Assembly (NCBI RefSeq): GCF_001949145.1
Contig: NW_019091486.1
Span: 586,691 to 650,690 of the forward strand
Length of the DNA stretch: 64,000 bases
Source of the DNA: Acanthaster planci
Taxonomy: Eukaryota; Echinodermata; Asteroidea; Valvatida; Acanthasteridae
Direction: 5' to 3'
Each line of letters starts with the position of its first letter. Position 1 is the first letter of the stretch. The notes beneath the pieces were generated by a model. That model did no database searches. It was not told where the DNA came from and saw nothing but the letters and a program-made list of their open reading frames with translations. Below, piece after piece: positions 51,300 to 62,940 of this stretch. Made by a program: the position numbers and the translations under genes.

Positions 51300-52107
51300 T
51301 CCTGTGGAACAGTGAGCGCCAGCCATCCTTGATCCACCCACACATCGTGCACTAGCACAGCACATCATGCACTACTGCTTAGCATGCAGCGCACAGCGAA
51401 CGACACCGTACCGGCAGCTTGCGGCAGGTCGGCGCGGCAGGCTTGACGATCGCTCGATCGTCGTGCTCGCGCGTTATTTTTTTCAAATTCAGATAATACT
51501 TACCACTTTCCTAGAAGATCAGACGGCAGACGAATCACATATCACTGCTGGTACACGCGGATGATCCTGGACTTTCGATAAGCTGATGACAGGCGGGAAG
51601 AAATGCTGCTGGATTTCCAAGTCTCATCAAACTGCATCTGAAGCTTTACCCCTCACTCATCTCAGCGCAGCTCGAGCAATTTAGCTCTGTCGAACTTTTT
51701 CTTGGCTATGGCTGGAAAGCCAGGAACGTACTGAGGAAGACGCCACATAACGGCTTAACATTTCTCTAGATGTAAGTGTTATTGCCAGCCGTAGCCAATT
51801 AATAATGACAAAGCCTTTTTTTAACAGCGCCACCGTTTGGTGAGAAGTTGGTCAATTCACCGTAGGGCGAATGATTCACCTGCTGTCGTGTTAATCAGAC
51901 CGGTATGCGAACAGGTGGCCTGAGTCTTATCAACCGCTCTTTGCCGATCTGACTTACCTGACATGACTGAGGTGCCCGTGGTATCTGTTATTTTGATTAG
52001 GTAACTATTCGTTGTCGCTCTTCTTAACTAAATCGTCGAATTGGTTGCACCAAATAGTGAGTGTGATCATTGCTTCGTCTCCGCATGCGTGAGGTTGGTC
52101 TTCAATT
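51300..52107. promoter_or_regulatory. CpG-rich candidate promoter region upstream of PhyH gene
   Basis: CpG dinucleotides become frequent here (for example AGCGCACAGCGAACGACACC, GGTCGGCGCGGCAGGC and CGATCGCTCGATCGTCG at 51440-51460), unlike the tract to its left. The PhyH start codon follows at 52108. The Vang-like gene diverges from the same side, so a shared or separate leader exon for it could also start here. No TATA box stands out. This is inference from composition and gene position. Confidence 0.4.
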
Positions 52108-55100
52108 ATGACAGATGCCATGGATGTGCAAGAAGCCAGTGGAGGGGGCGTGTCTGCTGGGGTTCGTTGTCGCGACCTGAGCACAGTGCATGAACCGCTG
52201 GGAGGGCTTTTCAAGCCCGTGAAGGTGTGTCATTTGAGCCGTAATTCGGCCACATACAGATCACCGGAAAACACACATTCAAATCAACATGATCGACTTG
52301 GAGTCATTTATAAACTATCCTAATTTAAGTCAAATTTAGCAGTGAAAATATTGAGGTACTGGTATTCTTAGATTTTATGGTAAATTTTTCGACCTTAGGG
52401 AGACATCGGTCATTAGGGAGACATTTCAATGTCTCCCTAATGCCCCAGCTACCAGGAGGCCAAATTGTACCGTCCAAATTTTTAGAGATGATTGATTAGG
52501 GTCTAAAATTGAAAACATACAAAGTTTGGTTCAGATCAGATTAGGGAATATTTAATTATGGGACAGTAAAGTTTGTGCGCGTTCTGATGGGAATGTCTCC
52601 CAAGTGACCCATTTTCGGTAAACAGTATAACAGTTAGAATTCTCAGACCGGTTTTATACTGGGTTTGCGGACAAAGCGTCTCACGAGTCACAGTGTCCAT
52701 AGGGATTTCTTTCCAATGTTTGTTAGCCAAAACAAAAGTAAAGGACATGTGTCTCAAAAGTAAAGGATATATCTCAATTGGTCTCAGGTAATGTTGGGGA
52801 GTGGCGTGACATGTTTTCAAGGGAATACTGATCTTATGAAAGCATGTGTATTCCTGCAGCTTGTATGTTTTTGTTAGTTCGTTAGTCTGTTAGTTCATTT
52901 CATGATTCCAGGAGAAATGGAGGAGGGGGGGCACAGACAACCAAGGGGAGGGGGTAGATCGATTCTCCTATGCCCCAATTAACCCCTATTGATGTCACTG
53001 GTGCTGAAAATGTACAACACCCTGCATTGATAATGAGAAAGATATAAACCCCAACCCCGGGTATGAGTAAATTGGAGAATTGAGGATTGTTGAAGTTCAC
53101 ATAGGCGGATGATGAGGCATGCAAACGGGTGTATGAAACTCAATAGAAGGTTTGCATGGCTGCCATCTTGCAGGCCAGTACTTACATTTCACATGATATG
53201 CACAAAGGAAGTTTCCCTGCGGAACAAAAGAACTGCCCTGCGAGATGGCTACCATGCAAAGCTTTTATTGTGTAATTCAGCCGTGCACCCATCCCTGGTA
53301 TGTGGTGGCTGATGGGCTCTACAAAAAGAAGCTCATCTGACGTATTTGCTTGGAGAATGTAGCCGCAAGAGTGCCACATGAAGCATGCAATGACAAGTAA
53401 AGACGGGTTTCCTTTCGTGTAATTTTGGCTTGTTTCGTTGAAACCCCCCCCCCAAAAGATGCCGATATCTGATTAAAGTTTACTGACAAAATTGTATGTT
53501 GAGACAAACCACTGATATGGTGAAGACAATCTTTGACCTTTCTTTGTTAAACAGTTATGGGAATACATTAATTAGCTCACATTTGATCACTATTAATACA
53601 TGTATATTACGGATACCGGGTACCTGCTTCATCAGTGCATACCAAGTTGTATTGGGTGCCTCACCAGCAAAACTGCCTAGCCGTCCCAGATTGAGTTACC
53701 TGCAAACAGTCCATACAAAATTACCATAATACCACATTCCCACACATATCATCTTCATTAATCTTGCGTCAATAGTTTGAATTACTTTTTTTTCTGTACT
53801 TATTTGCCATGTTGCTCAGGAGCCAGCAGACTGGCGCCACTTCAAACTGAGCCAGGAGCAGGTGGATCAATTCTGGCGAGATGGTTACCTGACCAACATC
53901 CCCGTGCTGTCAGAGGAGCAGTGCGACAAGATCCTGTTGGACTATCAGAGACTCATTGTAAGACCTTGTCCAGTTTACTCAGCTGTGGCTCAGAATAAGG
54001 CTACTGTACATGTATGTGTATGGAAGCCACTGGCCTAGTGGCTGCTTCCGTTTCCCATAAACATACGCCTTATTGTCATCCATAGCCGTAGTCAAGTAAT
54101 GCAGCTGAACCACAGTTGTCATTTTGTGTGAAATTTATCACAAGACCACTCGTGACTTACAAAAGGACGCGTGATAGACTCAGCAAAGGCATCCTCTACA
54201 TGTATCCCCATCCCTCAAAATCAAACCCCTCTTGAAAAGCATTCTAAAATCGAAGAAAAAAACCAACGCTGATTCTTAGCCAATTTCTGAAAAGCCCAAA
54301 CTGAAGCAAACTGTGTAATATTGTAGCGCTGGCGGGTCCGGCCGGTGGGGGCGCCAGCTCGGACCCGCATGGAGCTGGCTGGCTGCCCCCGCTGGTATGC
54401 GAATGGCCCGCAGTTTTCCCGCCTCGCGCCTGCGCAGTCCCCGCCTAGATGCCTCGTGTCTAGAGCTTTGTCTGAGAGACAGTGTTGTTGACGTCGAAAG
54501 AAATGAAAAAGAGGTTTCTTGCGTGGAGCGGCGATTTGTGGCTGACTGTGTGTATCTGTGACAGCATCAGAGCCCAATAAGTAGAACACGCTACAATATT
54601 GTTGTTACAGTAATAATGTGCACATTTGATGGTGATATGGTGTTAAAAGTCAATTTAAGTTTGTCTCGCCGGTGTCTCTCTAGGAGGACAATGACAGGTT
54701 TCCTGGCATCGATATGATGTACGAGTTCCACTGCAATCAGACCAACGATCCACACAATGTTCTCCTTCACTGCCTCGGTCACTGGAGACTGACACCCAGT
54801 TTTCACGATGTCTGCTTCATCCCAAGCATCGCGGTAATTCAGACAGATGCAAAAATTGCACCAGGGGGTCTATGAGGGCTTCAGTCAAGTCATAAATGTT
54901 ACTAGAAGCCACAACTCAGAATGCATTCTCTTCGAAATTTGTGACCCTCTCTGCAAAAAGTTGTATTAAGTTGTGCAATGCAAAAACGCGCAATGGCCCA
55001 TTCCAAGTGCCGAGGGAAAAACATGTTTCATAATTTGGAAATATTTTGAGGCCAATTGCTTGACCAGAAAGCCTCTGTTGCTAAGGAAAACCAAGAGAGT

Positions 55101-58100
55101 GTCTAATTTAAGTTTAATGTTTCTGTTTGTTATGTTTACGGAGTATTATCTCAAAAAGCACGTGTGATAAATGAAATCACATGAATATGCAAATGGAAAA
55201 TATTTCCTAAATGAAAAATGCCACATATGAATTATATATCAGATGAAAGCTTAAGATGTGAGCAGTTTGATTTATATGTATATGTAACTCAAATCCCAAA
55301 AAAGTGACATAATGCACCTTTTTGCAGAGCCAGTCACATTTAGCTTTGAAGTGCCTTTCAGGAGTGACTGAAAAAAAGAAGCCCTATCGGATCTACACCC
55401 AACCCCATCCTCATGGTGTCAAGCAGTGTGTCTCATTGCTCTCTCACCCCCAGCCTGGTAACTCAACATTTGCATCATGTTCAAAAGCTGTGTATGCTTA
55501 TGTTAATTAGGAATCCGTTTTGAGCAGAGCCTGGGCACCTCATTAATTGATTGAAAAGAGCCATGTTGGTGGGGAGTGGTCGTCTTATTGTCGCTGCAAC
55601 TGCTTGAATACATTTCACAGTCATTGGTGGACCAGCAAATTAAAGAGCAGTTGCCACGACAGAAGCCTATGTTGTCAGGGAAACTGTTTCTTCTCTTAGT
55701 CTTGGTCCCACTCGGAGCAGATAGTCTGGTGCCTATCTGTGCACTAAAATTAATATTCAATACGGGTGTCTGGTATAAAAACAGAGTCAGTTCTTTTCCG
55801 CATAAAGTATTAAATCAAATTTCCTTTTTAATAAAAAGTTAATATCTTATCCAGGCAATATAGCGTTGTACATTTCATATAGATATAATCCAACTGGAAA
55901 AGGGGATTTGTTTTAACCACATGCTGCCGGGTGGCTTGAAAAATGCAGTGCACACGTACGGGCAAATTTCAAGATTTTCAGTTTTCAAAAATCTTCCAAA
56001 ATTTATCATTTCAAATAATGGACATTTACATCCACATGAATTACTGTCTGGTGGCCACTGTAGCCTGACAGACAAAATCTATTGATGCTCGAGTATTTCA
56101 GCCAGGCCTGCAGGCTTGTAGAAAGAGCCCAGATTGTGCAGTGTTATATAATTTTCTTTTGTTCATGAACCTGGCACAGTGCGCTGCTGACCTCTTTTCA
56201 ATAGGAGCCAGATTAGCGTGCAGCGGTGCTGTGTGGCTCATCGCTGCAGTGGTGGAGTGCTTTTGTCCCAGTTGTAATCCGCTCACACTAAATGCCTCAA
56301 ACCATGGTATACTGTTTCAAAGCAATGCTGGAATGTCTCCACTGTTGAGAGTGAAAAAGTGTCAGTAATTCCCAGCAGCTCAGTCTTTTGTGCTGAGTGC
56401 GGTCTTTTGTTACAAGGCCCAGCTCTTTTGTCCCGGTTTGGGGCTCCCCGGCTCTGTGTACAAAGCCTATGTGCTCGAAAACGTACCCCCCAGCAGCAAG
56501 TGGTTAAAGAGAAAGTGGCCACTTCGATGCTGTAAGTCAAAGCAGACGTGAGAACAAAAATTACTCAGACTTTTTTATGAGTAGACACCTAAAACTTGAT
56601 ACAAATCATTGTCTAAGTGTTTCTGGTCTTGTTTCCTACTTCCTTATTTTGTGATGAGTCCAATTTATTCCATCAGGTGCCTGCTTCACAGCTGTTGGAT
56701 CCACACCAGGAGCGAAGAGTGCGACTATGGCATGACCAACTGTTTGGAAAACCTCCACACTACGGAGGAAATGTGGCTTGGTAGGTTTTCCCCGAATGAC
56801 AATCTGACTGTAAGAGTGTGCTGTCGATTCTGTCTCAAATCCCACTTTTTTTGCTTGATGTCATTAAGCAATCTGTTTAATGCATATATTTGAGCTGTAA
56901 TCTTAGGGGCGGATCCTGGAGGGGTGTGGGGAATACCATTGCTGCTTAATTCATACCCCAACCCCTTTTTTGGAAAATCCTGGATCCGCCCTTGAATCTG
57001 GTCTTTAAATTCTCCTGTGATCACATTCCTGGTCCTCCGTCCCTCTCCTGACCCTGATCAGAGCCATTAGAATTTTTGTCAGTAATATCTTATGATTATT
57101 TTGATAACAATTTTGTGAAAATTAAGACATACCATTCTCTCATAGCACTTTTTTTGGTGACAAGTCCCCCGAATGCGTTTACCAACAAGCTAGCTCAATA
57201 TAGATGGGCTGATATGTGTGGTCTTGAACTTCAAACGAAAGTGCCTCTTGGGAATTTACCGTGTTCCTGATGGAAACCTACCATTCCAAAATAATTCTTG
57301 CAGGGGCTTGGATCACCATTTCAATTTGGGGACACGTTGTTCCTGGGAGAAGTTGTTTTCAATTAGAAAAGGCAATGTTCTCATAGAATGTTCTGTCTTC
57401 CAACTTTTGAGACCTATTAATGCCTTCATTTTAAGGAATATGTTTCCAACCACAGCTCATAAATATTATAATCTCTAATCAGATTTGTTCCTTTCTTTCC
57501 ATTGGTTGTCATGTTGGTCACATTTTTAGACCCTTTTTTTCCAGGCACCAGGATTATTCCTATTGGACTCGCACCACGCCCATGGCTCACTTGACGATCC
57601 ACATAGCTTTAGATGCACAGACACTGGACAATGGAGGATTGCAATATATCCCAGGATCACACAGGTGAGTAATCAGTTTCTAGCTAGAAATGGGAATTGA
57701 GTGTTATACTCATACTGCCAGTTCCTTTTCAACACTCGTTCATCTCGTCCCTTGAAATTAACGCTCTAGCCCCTCCTGCAACTGCAGCAACTAGCTTGCA
57801 CACATCACCCACCCTCATCACACTCTTATTACATCTGTCCACACCCAACTGCATCCCCTAGCACAAACCCCCACAGCACTCTTCCACACATGCCACTCTA
57901 CCTGTGCCACGCCCTACGCACCTGCCTACAACCCATCTGCCAATTAAGTTTCCTGCACCTTATCATGTTCTTAACCCACCGCCTGTTAATCGTATGACAT
58001 TACTCTAACCATATCGCAGGTTCACCCAGCCATACCTCAATGTCAGTGCTTAGTGTAGGGAGACATGCAGCACAGTCTAGAAGGTCATTAAAACTGACTC

Positions 58101-60832
58101 ATCACAATAGAAATTCCCCTTTGTTGCCCCAGGTGGACTAGAGACGGTGCCCCTCTACCAGTGACTGACTTCAACTTCAAGGATATGGAGTCCATTCAGG
58201 TAAGTGAAACATGAAGTTGGTGAATGCAAGGAGAAAAAGAAATAATCTCCTCTGATGTACCATCAGTCATTCAGGCAACACAATAAAAATCCTCTCTTCT
58301 TTGTGTAACATACTCAACTGGTTGCTCAAACTCGGCACAGTGAGTATTTTTAGTCCAGACAGTAATCTTAAGAATAAGACCAGAGGGGGACTAGTTTTTT
58401 CCTACGGAGTTGGACCTCTTGGCTTAGGGTAAAGAATGAAGCCTGCATGTTGTCACCATGCGTAACCCTTACGCCCTAGTATCTGCTGATATGCTTTAAC
58501 AGCAAAGTGTCTGGGACACAGGAGTTACTGTCTACCACTAATCGTATATAGCGCCCTCCTTAGTTTGTGTCAAGTAGAGCGAGAAGAGCATACCAGAATA
58601 TATGCTCACAGTCGCTGACTATCCTGTCCAGATACTGTGTGTAGTGATTACAAGTGTAAGATCCCCATAACACAAAGGACTACTTTGTCCACTCAGACAA
58701 TCTTGACCGAGGACGAGAAGGTTGCATTCAAGCCGGTCCATGCTCTGCTGAAGAAAGGAGAGGCGAGCCTCCATCACCCGCTGACAGTGCACGGATCCAA
58801 GCCAAACAGGTGATGCAAACCTGGCACGCCGAGGTGAAATTGTTGGGGGATGAATGATGGGTCTTCCCATACAGTCACTGTGCCCAGTCAAAATCCATTG
58901 CGTGCATATCAGATATGCCATAATAATATGGACGAATCAAGCAATGTTTCGTTAGACATTTCAGATGGCCCCCATTAATGGCAGAGAGTGTTGTGTTGGG
59001 ATTTTGTGCTGCACCACTGTCGCAGCGGCACAGCAATTTCCGTGATGCTTAACACCATGTCGCTGCAGGATATGGCCCCTAATTCCTTTTGCCCAGTAAG
59101 TCTTCAACCCTTCAGTTTGGAGGTAGAAGCTAACCATTGAAGAATCGTGTTATTTTATCGTCTCAATGGGGGAAGGGGGATTCTCCCCCCATAAATATCC
59201 CTTGGCCATCCTGTGTCCGACTTTGCTGGCATGTAAAAACACTCCCTATCGGTGCAAACGTGGAATTTCATCTGAATCTGAAATACTGTTTTTAATGTTA
59301 CAGTCATTTGAATTTGAAGGCCACATGTATACCAGCTTGTTTGCACTGACCATGGCAGTGGAAACGTATTCACTTTTTAGCTGACCTGCTTCAGAATAAT
59401 GGGCACTGTGCCAGAGCAGTGTAATAATGATTTTCACCAAATGGGTGTCTGAATGGCAGCAGAGAGTTATGGAAAAACCTCCTTTAGGCTTGACTCCTGG
59501 AAAAGAGCACCGCGGAGATATCGGACAAAATCATTGGTGGCAGATGATTTTCTGCCCCTCCCCTCTGGTCTTGTAGGGTTAAAGGCCACATGGAAACCGC
59601 AACTTAGGATGGTGGTCATACACAAGGTGTAAACTAGCACTTCAAAAGCATTTGAGTTTCCTCTCCTGTCCTGACCCAACCCCAGAAGTTCTTGTAAACT
59701 CCTAACAAAAACCCAGTCCTCAAAACACTTAATGCATAACCGGAACAAGAGATTTCAAAGGTGTGAAAATTCAGTTTTTTGGGGTTCAGATGTTGACCCC
59801 GAGTTTCAGTGTTTTTTCTACACCTGCTGTGTTCAAACGTTTGGAGACTTCTTACATTTCAACTTTTAGCTACATGTAGCTGTTTTCAGCTTTAATTTGA
59901 AGTAGCCACTCACACCCCTAAGATTTGCTACAAGACTGCATATATTGCTTGCTTGACATTGCAACAGGTCAAGTGTTTAAAGAATGTTTGACAAACATCT
60001 TCACAATCCACAGATCAGAGTATTCTCGCCGCGCTTGCGTCGTGAACTACATCGCCGATGGAGTGTGTAGTAACACAGATGAGCCATTACTGGAGGGGAC
60101 CAACTTGATTAAAAAGGTCAGTCTTAAATACAAAAGTAGAATATGTAACCCTAAAAAGAAGATGGGGGGTTTGGGGACCATCTCACAGCTGGGGGGGTGC
60201 CCTTTGCCTTTCATTTTGAAACTTAGTACAGTCGAACATCATTAATAAGAGGTCTTTTGGACTTGGTAAATTACTTTGTTATAACGGGAACCTTCTCCAT
60301 GAATTATCAGGAGTGAAAACAATGAATAAGGATTGGGACCTAAAAGTTTCCTTGTAAGCAGAATCTTGTATTAACAGTGCTCTTATTAACGAGGTTCAAC
60401 TGTATGCATGTATATGTACTATCAGTGTAAATTTGAATTTCAATCCAATAGGACATAATAGGTTTATGGTAATATGGTTATTTAAATTTGATGGCCTCAC
60501 GGGTGTCAGCTCGCATGTATTGAACAAAAGTATGGATTTTGGGGCTGACCTGTCTCGGCAAAATATACGCTGTGCAAGAAGGGCAAGTTCGATTTCACTA
60601 AATTGGTGTCAAAGTGACTGCAAGATTTGCAAAACCTTTCTTGATAAACACGTTATGGTTCACTGTTCTGAGAATTACTCCAAGTGAGCATTGAAAAAGC
60701 TTTTTGAAAAAAACGGTCTATCAAGAAAGCAAACAAACTTGACCAAGACATTTTTTGTTAATTTCACAGGGAGACAAGATGGAAGGGCAGTTCTACCCTC
60801 TGATCTACGATCCTGCATGGTCCCGGGGTTAG
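52108..60832 (+). CDS. Phytanoyl-CoA hydroxylase (PhyH) family Fe(II)/2-oxoglutarate dioxygenase, nine exons
   Basis: Predicted non-haem iron oxygenase that couples 2-oxoglutarate decarboxylation to hydroxylation of an unknown substrate. Exons: 52108-52224, 53820-53957, 54684-54833, 56677-56780, 57545-57664, 58133-58199, 58697-58809, 60014-60116, 60770-60832; all have GT/AG boundaries and phases join without a break to give 324 residues. The first ATG follows an in-frame TGA at 52090. Residues 40-85 ([20 protein letters not shown]) form the usual PhyH opening helix and strand. The iron ligands are H171 and D173 (WHQDYSYW) and H264 (VHGSKPN); R275 (SEYSRRA) should bind 2-oxoglutarate. [12 protein letters not shown] is the family's core strand motif. 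These positions nearly coincide with those of human PHYH (H175, D177, H264, R275). No clear PTS1 or PTS2 is visible, so cytosolic location is likely. The exact orthologue group, and hence substrate, is unknown. Confidence 0.93.
52411..52442. repeat. Perfect 15-bp-stem palindrome in PhyH intron 1
   Basis: CATTAGGGAGACATT and AATGTCTCCCTAATG are exact inverse copies separated by two bases. GGGAGACAT occurs once more just to the left (52398-52406) and AATGTCTCCC to the right (about 52591-52600), suggesting a nested or larger inverted-repeat element. Confidence 0.8.
53151..53260. mobile_element. 110-bp MITE-like element, copy 2 (family of 6605-6714)
   Basis: Begins TTTGCATGGCTGCCATCTTG and ends CGAGATGGCTACCATGCAAA, lying in PhyH intron 1. 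Length equals copy 1 exactly and the interior is alignable (TGGTATGCACAA against TGATATGCACAA). No transposase and no obvious target duplication. Confidence 0.75.
54323..54594. mobile_element. Possible solo LTR or terminal-repeat element in PhyH intron 2
   Basis: A strongly GC/CpG-rich 272-base block begins GTAGCG and ends CGCTAC, with AATATT on each side (54317-54322 and 54595-54600). Read with one more base each side it is TGTAGCG...CGCTACA, the TG...CA ends typical of LTRs. AATATT is itself palindromic, so target duplication and extended inverted repeat cannot be told apart. The sharp composition change against the AT-rich intron supports an insertion. Confidence 0.55.
54941..55337. mobile_element. 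MITE-like element with GTGAC...GTCAC ends, full copy, in PhyH intron 3
   Basis: Starts GTGACCCTCTCTGCAAAAAG and ends CTTTTTGCAGAGCCAGTCAC, a terminal inverted repeat of about 20 bases. ATTT is present on both sides and may be a short target duplication. The first 230 bases are shared with 42214-42458. No coding capacity. Confidence 0.8.
56905..56994. mobile_element. Short MITE-like element with AGGGGCGGATCC ends, in PhyH intron 4
   Basis: Left AGGGGCGGATCCTGGA and right TCCTGGATCCGCCCTT are inverted repeats of about 14-16 bases around a 60-base centre. AATCT lies just outside both ends (one base offset) and may be a target duplication. Elements with this GGGGCGGATCC end are familiar from many animal genomes, which supports the call. 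Confidence 0.7.
60229..60402. mobile_element. pogo/Tigger-like MITE with TA target duplication, in PhyH intron 8
   Basis: Starts CAGTCGAACATCATTAATAA and ends TTATTAACGAGGTTCAACTG, an inverted repeat of about 24 bases, with TA directly on each side (60227-60228 and 60403-60404). CAGT-GAACCTCGTTA-type ends with TA duplication are typical of the pogo/Tigger branch of Tc1/mariner. At 174 bases it is non-autonomous. Confidence 0.8.
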
Positions 60833-62940
60833 AGACTTTGTGAGCTGCATTCAGTCCCTGCCATGGATACAGTACTCGGGCGTGCAACTGTTTGTTGGAT
60901 CAGCTGATTTCCGCATTTGTCACTTCACACTCGCGGCCAAACAAAATCTTGTAAAGATTGGAATTTCCTCATTGTGGGTCAAAGTCCAAGTTGCATGCCT
61001 GAGTACTGTGCAGCTCTTTGAAATGAGTTTCATCGAATGGATGACAGAGCATTTCAGCAGACTGTAACCTCCCTCGTACTGAGTGTCATGTGGTCAGATG
61101 CAGAGCTGACATGTACACTGCCTTTGAAAGTTAACACTGAGAAGCGGAGTGGGAAATGTTGTGGAAGGAATTTACTTTTGCATTCACGCTTGCATTTTAC
61201 AAGGCTCAAGAATGTTTTCCCACTTGTGTGAACGGTGTGCAAATGTGTGAAAGCCTTCTCCCACTTGTGTGAAAAACTACAATTCTTTCCCCAATTGTGG
61301 GAAAATCTGTGAAAATCTCTCCCAACTTCTGGAAAATCTTCCGGGAAAAGTTTTTCAGTTTGTGGCATGAAAATGAATTTCCTGGGAAGGAAAAAGAACT
61401 TTGGAGAGAATATCCCACTGCCACTTTAACTAGACAATTTTAACCGCAAGAGGCTTATTGTTGAAAGCTCTCTGCTTTTGTTTTAAAACAAAGAAAAGTA
61501 AGTTCTTTGTAATTAGTCCCAGTATAAAGATTCACATTTCTGTATTGAAAAATAATCCCCTCCCAGCTACCATGTCTACCTAAATCTTACAGTAATTCCA
61601 AACTGTTTTGATTGATCTGAGAAAACTAAGCATTCCCTAGATGTCAGGAGTTGCATTAAACATGCAACACTTTATCCCTAACCCCCTAGGCCTTTTTATT
61701 AAGAACCATCCTGAATCCTCCGAAATCCTCCGATTTTCAACATGAAAAAATTGCATTCAGCCCAAATCCTCCAAAATTTCTTGAAAATGTCATTTGGAGT
61801 AGATACATGTAACTACCTGAATCCTTCAAAATCCTCCGGCAATTCCTGTTATTACTTTGAGGCAGTGCGAATGGCACTCTTGAGCAGTGCGGTTGATTCA
61901 AAAGAAATATCGGGCTGAATTTGTGCTTGACCAAGTACAAACAACATAAGGTCTAATCCATGACCTTCACACATGGCATCCTTCGAAATCAGCCATTCAC
62001 TTTTGCCATACACCCTGAATCCTCCAAATTCCACCACTTTGCAGAAAATGAAGGCAATCATACAGTGTACTTCGAATGAAAGTCAAGGTCACGGAAGTGG
62101 TTTATATGGACCCGAGGTGACATTTTGTTACATGTGGAACTTTCAAGTGATCCCTGAACAGTATTGAGAACAGTATTTCAATTTTTATTGTGTACATGTA
62201 ATTCAGATTTTCATTAAAACTCTATTTTAAACGTTTCAGACTTACAAAACTGGATTGTACACATTTGCTGGAGATTTAATGGTTGTCCTATTTTGGACAA
62301 AAGATTTTGTATGAAGTTTTCTGAAAGCAGCGTTTTATCTTTGGAATTCAACAATCCCATTAATGGACAAGTCCTGCATAACAGACAAATCTGGACCCAA
62401 GGGGCCAGCCACTAAGCCGTTTCATACAACTGCTGGACCAAGAGATGTTTTCTTCTGCTCTTATCAGATAGGACTGTTCCGCTTATAGGAACATATTGGA
62501 TATTTGATTAATCACAGAATATTCCAATTGAATACACATATTCAGCGGTGAAATCAGGAAGTAAGAAAGGGACATACAGTATTCAATTGCTTGGTCACAA
62601 AATGGCTCTTTTAAAAGCACATTTCAAGGTCACAATCTTACTCAAGTCAACTTAAGACAGCTAAATTCGATATGCCCAGTACTACATGTAAGACCAAAAT
62701 TAAGTTTCCTGAAAGACTTTCCATTTTTACTTTTTGTCAAAACATATATTTTGCTTCAGGTCCAGGGAATTTAATACAACCGAGTACCTCAATCTTTGTT
62801 TAATAAATAATAAGTTTAATACCAGTATTTGAATATTCAGCCATTTCAAATTATCCTAGCGTCATCACCAGAGTCTGCACTTGGCAAGCTGGAGGGTTCT
62901 GTTGAGGTACATGATACATGAATGGGTGCATAGTCAAGTT
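60833..62940. other. Convergent intergenic region between PhyH and MTERF4-like genes
   Basis: Holds the 3' UTRs of both neighbours, whose boundaries are unclear. For PhyH, plus-strand ATTAAA occurs near 61655 and 62213. For the MTERF4-like gene, minus-strand AATAAA occurs near 62178. Short words AAATCCTCC and CCACTTGTGTGA recur at 61205-61330 and 61710-62035 without forming a regular array. The part from about 62500 onward is repeated after the gap at 63296-63320. Confidence 0.55.

Noticed and set aside
54221-54589. 122-codon minus-strand frame in PhyH intron 2
   Set aside because: It lies mostly in the GC-rich candidate LTR, where stop codons are rare by composition; no retroelement protein motif.
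60586-60600. AGTTCGATTTC, resembling a tRNA B box
   Set aside because: No A box at the proper distance upstream and no cloverleaf can be drawn.
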